Shown: piece by piece, positions 57,862-64,000 of the stretch | How positions within the stretch are numbered: position 1 is the stretch's first letter | How the letters are laid out: the number at the start of each line of letters is the position of its first letter | Assembly (NCBI GenBank): GCA_037176885.1 | Contig: JAWWNJ010000042.1 | Span: forward strand, 868,001-932,000 | Direction: 5' to 3' | From: Favolaschia claudopus | Lineage: Eukaryota; Basidiomycota; Agaricomycetes; Agaricales; Mycenaceae | Length of the DNA stretch: 64,000 nucleotides | Program-made: the position numbers and the translations under genes | The notes under the pieces: generated by a model | Databases searched by the model: none | The model's input: only the letters and a program-made list of their open reading frames with translations | Told to the model about the DNA's origin: nothing

Positions 57862-59579
57862 ATGGCGGTTGAGCAGCTGAAGGCTGAGATGCACAGCTGG
57901 CAGGCGGCGTTGAAGGCCTACGACGCTGGGGACTTCGACGAAGCTTTACAACTTTTTGAGGTATGTGAGCTGTAAGTTCTTCGCGCCAGGCGAAAGCTCA
58001 AGATCATTCAGCCAATCGCTGACACCGCCAAAATCCTCGTCAATACGGCACTCATACACTCGCGGTTGGGCAACAGGGCGTTGGCGCATGAGAATTTCAC
58101 GAGGGCCATAGAACTGGACAAGTACTTGGCCATTGCGTGCGTGGACCAGGACAGACAGTTCTGTGCTTTGCTGAATCTCTTTTTTACAGATACTTTCAAC
58201 GCGGAGTCTGCTCTTTCTACGCAGGGGAATACGTTGCTGCCGCCAAGGACTTTTCCGACGCGCAGATCATGATGAGGACAAATGCCGAGATGTGCGTCGA
58301 GCGACGCGAGCTATCCGCCGGAACCAGCTGACAATGCTTGGTAGAAACTACGATATCCTGGGGCTCAACTACAAGCTCAAGCTGCGCGAAATTCTCTTCA
58401 ACAAGTGGCTCACGTTACTAGCGGCGGGAAACAAAGGCGAAGCTTCCAGCGTCCTTCAAAACCTCAGAGAGGAGCCAGCTTCGTCCGAACTCGAGGACTT
58501 AATCTCACAGACCGAGGAGAGGCCAGAGCAGGGGGTTCCATTCTCTGTGGTGCGTCGCTCATCAATTCATGCCCACCCACACCGCCTCATTAAATCACAA
58601 AGCCTGTGGGCACGTTGTACAGACCCTCTGCCGCCCGACTACAGCTTTTATATTCAGCAGAGCTCAATCAGTCTAGCATTCACTCCGAGTCAACCCCCGT
58701 TCAAACTGCCCGTCCACGCAGGAGATTACCCTCGCTCTGCACCGCCTCGTCGGATACAGCTAGTATAATCTCACCGAGTATCAAAGAGCACCGCAAGTAT
58801 CGGACGTCAATGAGCAGCACCATCAAGCCCTCACCCATCTCGGACGACTCCCCCGTTGTTGGCGCGATTTTCAGTGGTAGTGCGTTCCTCTTTTTTCGTT
58901 GACTTGACTCGCGGCATTGTGCTGATTTAAATGCTTAGCGCCGAAACGGGGGGAGTTGAATCGGGTTGTGGGGAACGATATGACGGCGCCTTTGAATGAC
59001 ATCGACAGCATTCCGTGTGCTGGGGCGCGCATTTCGCATGGGCATCTCTCGGGGCTCATGGCTTGGCGTTTTGTTGTTCGATTGGATGGCTCATCGCCGG
59101 GTCTGCCTTCTGTCATAACCAACTTCATTCTCGACACGGGGAGTAAGGATACGTATGTACCTGCTGAGGTGCTTGTCTCGCTTGGCCGTGGGCGTGTTGA
59201 ACGTGAGTCTTTTTGCGTGTTGAATTATTCTAGGTTGATAATTCGATGCTATGTTTTTTTTAGCTGGAACCGAAATCACTCTGCGAATCCAAGGCATCAA
59301 AGTGAAATGCCTCGTCGCAGAGTCTGGAGACGCCGGTCGCGTTGGTATTTCCTTCATGACGGCCGGGGACTTGACGTACTACTTCGACTCCCCACGGACC
59401 GCGCCTATACTTTATTGTGAGTCTAACAAAAGTATTGATCGTGACTCATGTAATTCAACTCAACTATATTTTCAGATGGCAGCGAACGGCCCGCCCATGT
59501 TCCACGAACCATTTATCTTCCTCGACGTTCCTGGCTGGCACGGATCCTGTCGTTGTTCACGCGCAGTAGTGCAGCGTGA
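57862..59579 (+). CDS. NoxR/p67phox-like TPR protein fused to a retropepsin-like domain, 441 aa
   Basis: Eight exons (57862-57960, 58012-58136, 58190-58291, 58345-58549, 58603-58876, 58939-59202, 59264-59416, 59476-59579) join in phase to 442 codons. Residues 1 to about 160 form TPR helices of the NoxR/p67phox kind (SWQAALKAYDAGDFDEALQL, FTRAIELDKYLAIAYFQRGV, NYDILGLNYKLKLREILFNK), and the segment PFSVPVGTLYRPSAA is the NoxR linker. NoxR activates fungal NADPH oxidases. The PB1/SH3 part expected next is absent. Instead, after a Ser/Arg-rich linker, residues about 308-420 read VVRLDGSSPGLPSVITNFIL-DTGSKDTYV (D334 of a DTGS active site) and end with an ILYYGS-type segment, as in single-domain retropepsin-like proteases. 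Exon 5 is open across the junction without a stop. Confidence 0.8.
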
Positions 59580-60062
59580 TTCGGCGACTTTTTCGTTATT
59601 TTCCTTTATTGTAGATTTTTTTTCGTTCGTTCGTTCGCTGGGACATTTATTCTTTTCGCTTTACGTCGCCGTGAAGTATCGCTTTGCAGTTACTTATATG
59701 CGTTCGTTACTGATATATCGGAATACTATGATACCTAAACATTGACGCTCCTTGGCCATGGCGCCGCATCGGTTACTTCGAAGTTTAGAATTGAAGTTGG
59801 ATTGGGAGTGAGGATTCGTTGTGTGCGAGTAGGAGGTGGGTAGATACTGTCTTGAGCTAGCACGATTCAGAGACGCTGAGTTCTCTCTGCGACGAACCTT
59901 GCCGCTGAATTCCTATGCTCACTCAGAACACTGTACGACAGACGATGGCGGGAGAGTCTCACACAAAATTGATCAACGAAATAAAGTTGAAGAAACGCGA
60001 AAGTCCCATGAACCATACAGAGAATACGTAGAGTATACTGGTGTCCGCTCAATCATGTTGCC
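59580..60062. other. Intergenic stretch between convergent genes
   Basis: 3' flanks of the TPR-protease fusion and of paralogue B. T-rich, no gene seen. Confidence 0.45.
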
Positions 60063-61578
60063 TCAAGGCTTTTGCGCGTCAAGCAGGCGTTTTGTTTCAG
60101 GGTCATTCTGTGTGGTGAAGGTGTTGAGACTGATCGTGTCCTCCGCGTCCGTGAAAGCAGCCACATTCGAAGTAGCGCTGAGGGCTGCTCGCCGCCTCTT
60201 CCGGCGATGAATCTGCTGAATAACCATTGCGACGATCGTGAAGGCGAGGCAGACTGCGGCGATTCCACCAGCTATGAGACCGCTGCAAAGGCTCCAATCG
60301 TTAGTTCATATCGAGCCCAAGAAATCGATGCTTGCCCAATTTCCGCCATACTATGAAAAATTCTGTCAGCTAGAGAGCGATTGTGAAGCAGATAGATAGT
60401 GACTTCAATTGTCTGCCCCCGGCGCTAGCGCTTGGACTGGGTGCCGCGGAAGTGGATGACGGGCTGGCGCTGGGACTAGATGTTGGAAATGCTGCGAACT
60501 GCGCGAAATCAATGGCGAGAAATTGGCTTGCAGACGACGGTTGATTGATAATTTCGAGTGTGTGATCTCCGGAACCAAGTCCATCACCACGGTAGAGTGC
60601 GGCCTGCGCTGTATAGTCCTGCTTCGTTGCGTTGAACGTGCCCACAGAATTCCCGTCAATCTTGACCGCGTAAGGGCCAAAATTAGGGCCAATTGCACCG
60701 AAAAGAGCCACCGTGTCGCCCTACATTTTTGCGAGTTGGATTAGATTCGGGCGGGAAAAGACAGTTCATGAGACATGACGCACGGAGAAGGATAAAATTG
60801 CCGAGGAGTCTTTGCTCTGACTTACACTAAGAATCTTTGGGTTAAATGAAAGTCTGAAGGATAGAAGCTGCCACGTACTGGCCACTGTCCCCCTGAAAGC
60901 CAGACATGTCGCTCGGTAGATCTGTCTTCCATACATCTTTAGGCTGGTATGAGAATTGCAATGCGTCATCGTCTATCTGAATGATTTTCTGAGGATCTGT
61001 CGGCGAGTCAGTCGACCATGTTATCTGTGATATAATTGAGGTCAGTTCTTTCGAGACAACAGCGTTGAACGGGCAATACGTAGTCAATGTCCAGATCTTG
61101 TTTCCTTGTATCGTTTTGCTGGTTCGTGATGACAATACTATGCTGGCCTTGTGGTAACGACCCGGAGTCGAAGAGGTTGGCGAGAACATCCGTCGCGGAA
61201 AATCCATCGTGTTGAGTCGTGTTTTTGTCCAGCGTCGCGCTGTATGGCCCTTCACAATGATAGTTTGTTCAAATGTGACCGTAGTCGTATCTTGAATCGG
61301 CGCACCATGAGTACTTCGCTTCGCACCAAATATCCAGACGCGGTTCCCAGTGAAAGTAAAAGAGGCAGAGCTGTCTTTGGCCGTAGAGAGTGTGAAGGAT
61401 CCATCAGAATATCTGGAGTGCAGAGCGGTTCGGTGTCAGTCGCAGCTTTTTTATTAGTCAGAATCACTCACTTGGAAGTGAAGGAATCATTGCTTTTGCT
61501 TCCCGCTGACCATGCTCCGACAGGAGTGTACTGAATTAAAGGACTGGTATCTTCAATGGTGTGGTTTATGGTGGGCAT
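60063..61578 (-). CDS. Putative single-pass membrane protein, paralogue B, 374 aa
   Basis: Inverted paralogue of 55505-57054. Exons (61578-61472, 61412-61306, 61249-61080, 61024-60879, 60826-60784, 60720-60404, 60350-60336, 60282-60063) have lengths 107, 107, 170, 146, 43, 317, 15 and 220. These equal those of paralogue A except in the Ser-rich exon 6 and the tail exon 8. The beta-rich N-terminal region, the Ser/Pro-rich stalk, one membrane helix (LIAGGIAAVCLAFTIVAMVI, about 304-323) and a basic cytosolic start (HRRKRRR) are all present. The intron after the 15-nt exon (60283-60335) is again GC-AG (GCAAGC). No signal peptide at the N-terminus. Function unknown. Confidence 0.88.
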
Positions 61579-62896
61579 AGTGAGGGACGGCGATTGAAAA
61601 TTGTTCAAGTGAGGAATCGAAGAGTAGAAATTTGATGCCAGGACCTTGAGTTTTTGTGGAGTCGGCTCCTGGCGCAAAATCCTGAATTTCTGATACAAGA
61701 AGGGGATACCGTCACGAAAGTTGACCAACAAACGGCGAGAAAATCCCGGCTTGTGAACGTCGTCAATGCATTTTGGGGCGAGCAGCGAGCTGAATATTCC
61801 AAGAATCACAAGGCATTTCTTACAGTGAAAAGTAACGCAACTTGGAAGGTAGTGCATTGCTATACGTCTAATTTGCAGTGCGTCCTAGTCGATGGGCTTT
61901 CGTCCGACCTGAAAATATAGATCCATCCCTACGATTCTTCGGCGGATTCATGCCGCGTACAGCTGTGGTCAGTCACTCGCGGTTGCTATGAAAACTGAAA
62001 CTTCTATTCTACGACCCGGGGTGGTGGACAAGTCCAGGGACAGTAGTGTGCCATGTATGCTCAGTTACTCCCTGAGCCCTGGCGTTCCTAAGGGGTCCGT
62101 GCCGTGTATCCTTCCTTCCTTCCTTTCTATTGACTTGCCGTCGTCCCGACTCGCCGTAGGGTAGCACCCACCAGGGTGGGGAGCCACAGAGAAACAGGAG
62201 ACTGGGAGTAGATAGGTGTTGGTGTCGGTACTGTGTCGGTACTCTAGACGTACCGATGATCCTAATGCCACGCGAAAAAACCTGATTGGCAATCTGGACA
62301 GGGCAGTGTCGGAAATCTCTCTCCGCAGCAGCTGCAGGAAAGGCTCACGCTACTCATCCGGCTCTCAGGCTCCAGTTCAGAGCACGCTTGGGTTTGACAA
62401 CAGTGACAAGGACCTGCCGCGTTGGAAAGCGCTTTGAACTCCGGAGGTAGGGGCCTATGGCCTCATCTCCAAGGCTTGTCTTGCAGCCTTGCCTTGCGAT
62501 GCAGATTTGGATGCGAAAAGATATTGTAAGGCTCGAGTCATTGCCAACAGTGACTAACAGTCCTGAGTTGCTCCATGGCCCATAGTATGCAGTGGCGAAG
62601 CCAAGTGGAGATGAGAAGAATTTCGGGAATGCGCGACCAGAAGCTTGAAGGCCTAGGGGGATCAGGGCTCCAGCACTCGGAGGAAATAGTTTGGTGCTGC
62701 AAAAAGCGTCCAGCAAGTGGAAGAGTAAGCAGCTTGACGTGAAGGATTGGCGCTCCGAGCTCGGGACAACGTGACAGGCACTGCCACACCGTCGCGTCTT
62801 TGTTGTGACTCCCACTGGCGGCTTGCTGGCGGCCACCGCGTTTGTCGTCTTGCTCGATGATAAGGGGGGAAATTTATCTTGATAGACTCTTCTGCA
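61579..62896. other. Intergenic region upstream of RAD1
   Basis: It lies between two divergent genes, so it should hold both promoters. A 160-codon minus-strand frame at 62354-62836 has no recognisable domain and no splice partner. CCTT-repeat runs occur near 62110-62130. No gene is firmly supported. Confidence 0.4.
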
Positions 62897-64000
62897 ATGT
62901 CTTCTCTACTCCCCTTCCACCGCGCCATTCTGGAACGAATTCATGACCCTACAACGAGCGATCTTCTCATTCTTGCTAGAGGACTTGGACTGAGGCGGAT
63001 GATCTGTACTATGATGAAGGTCTATGACACGCCAGGAAGCACTGTACTGCTCGTCAATGCTACTCCGGAAGAGGAATCTGAGATTGGCGAAGAACTCGGC
63101 ATCATGGGCTGTCGCAAGCCAGGACTTCGCGTGGTGGGGCACGAAATTGGAAGCAAGGAAAGGTAGGAAGATGCAGTCTCTTCTTGCTTATTGTTTCTCA
63201 AATTACTTCAAGACAATCTATGTATTTGGCTGGGGGACTGTTCTCGGTAACATCCCGTATCCTGGTAGTCGACATGCTGCAAGGGGACATTCCTACCGAT
63301 CGAATAACCGGGATGCTGGTTCTTCATGCTGAAAGGTAGGTCCTGTATTTTCTTGCTGATTTTTGCCAATCATTATATGCAGAGTCACTCCCTTGGTTTT
63401 GGAAGCGTTCATAGTGCGATTGTATCGCGAGAAGAACACCATCGGATTCCTCAAAGCCTTCACCGACGAGCCCGAGCACATCACTAGTGGAATGTCGCCG
63501 TTGAAAAACATTATGAAAGAGCTCCACCTTCGCACAGTTCACATATATCCCCGCTTCCAAGAAGACATCAAGAAAACCCTCGAGCGACGGAGAGCAGACG
63601 TAATCGAACTTTCTCAAAACATGTCCGAATCGATGGCAGACATCCACCATGCGATCATCCAGTGCATGACAGCGACTCTGGGCGAGCTGAAGCGCTCCAA
63701 CTCCACGCTCGACGTCGACGACTTCAGCGTCGAAAACGCTTACTTCCGCTCCTTCGACGTCGTCGTCCGCCGGCAGCTCGACTCGGTCTGGCACAAAACC
63801 GGTCCCAAAACCAAACAGCTCGTCACCGACCTCGGGATCTTGCGCCGTCTGCTCCTCTACCTCCTCACCTACGATCCCTTCCAGTTTCACGCCTACCTCG
63901 AGACCCTGATCGCCACCAACACCGTGACGGTAATGGGCGTCAAGCAGAATCGGTCGCCGTGGATGATCAGCGATGCGGCGCATGTTATATTCGAGGTGGC
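62897..64000 (+). CDS. RAD1: RAD1/XPF DNA-repair endonuclease subunit, 5' part, cut by the window edge
   Basis: The visible part (exons 62897-63162, 63213-63335, 63383 to the edge) encodes the N-terminal helicase-like half of XPF/Rad1: SLLPFHRAILERI, ILARGLGLRRMICTMM, LLVNATPEEESEIGEELG, then SRILVVDMLQGDIP, LVLHAER, VEAFIVRLYREKN-like LEAFIVRLYREKNTIGFLKA, and GMSPLKNIMKELHLRTVHIY. With ERCC1/Rad10 this enzyme cuts the 5' side of UV lesions and branched DNA in nucleotide-excision and crosslink repair. The nuclease (ERKxxxD) and HhH domains lie beyond the edge. ATG 62897 fits the conserved N-terminus. Two introns of 50 and 47 bp are in phase. Confidence 0.93.

Noticed and set aside
58810..59579. 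Retropepsin-like part as an independent gene starting at ATG 58810
   Set aside because: The upstream TPR frame has no stop before this point and splices in phase through it. Kept as the main alternative to the fusion.

Overview
The window looks like nuclear DNA of a mushroom-forming basidiomycete (Agaricomycetes). Genes are dense on both strands and are broken by many short GT-AG introns (mostly 44-65 bp). The gene families fit this group: F-box/LRR proteins, BTB proteins, a GMC oxidoreductase, a copper-fist regulator, an ABCC transporter and a NoxR-type TPR protein. No bacterial operons, CRISPR arrays, rRNA genes or convincing tRNA genes were seen. All splice models were built by hand from donor and acceptor sites, reading phase and family conservation; none is confirmed by transcripts.

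Layout. 1-12.2 kb is gene-poor: one TIR element (1179-1932), one uncharacterised multi-exon gene (2559-4803), and then more than 7 kb with no convincing gene. 12.2-31.1 kb holds scattered F-box genes in different states. Two look intact (13723-15733, 23480-24702), one is truncated and carries a nonsense codon (12188-13279), one is badly decayed (24832-25880), and one is a C-terminal scrap (30865-31127). Among them lie a DJ-1/PfpI protein, a short-chain dehydrogenase, a mitochondrial alanine aminotransferase with a 1.3 kb intron, and a secreted GMC oxidoreductase with a 6-nt exon. 31.7-37.1 kb is a 19-exon ABCC (MRP-type) transporter. A BTB protein, a copper-fist transcription factor and a secreted amidase follow, with two relics of the amidase's last exon lying on either side. 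48.6-53.5 kb is a tandem pair of FAD monooxygenases. The second has lost its native C-terminus to a 922-bp TIR element with an 8-bp target duplication.

54-62 kb holds a 512-bp TIR element and an inverted pair of membrane-protein paralogues (55505-57054 and 60063-61578) with matching exon structure. Between them sits a gene that joins a NoxR/p67phox-like TPR module to a retropepsin-like aspartic-protease domain. The right edge cuts the 5' part of RAD1/XPF.

The genes do not form an obvious single pathway. The strongest themes are turnover and innovation: three TIR element families, F-box birth and decay, gene fragments around intact parents, and unusual splicing (a 6-nt exon, a 15-nt exon, a start-codon-only exon, GC-AG introns, and a transposon inside an intron). 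The TPR-retropepsin fusion is the best candidate for an undescribed protein architecture.
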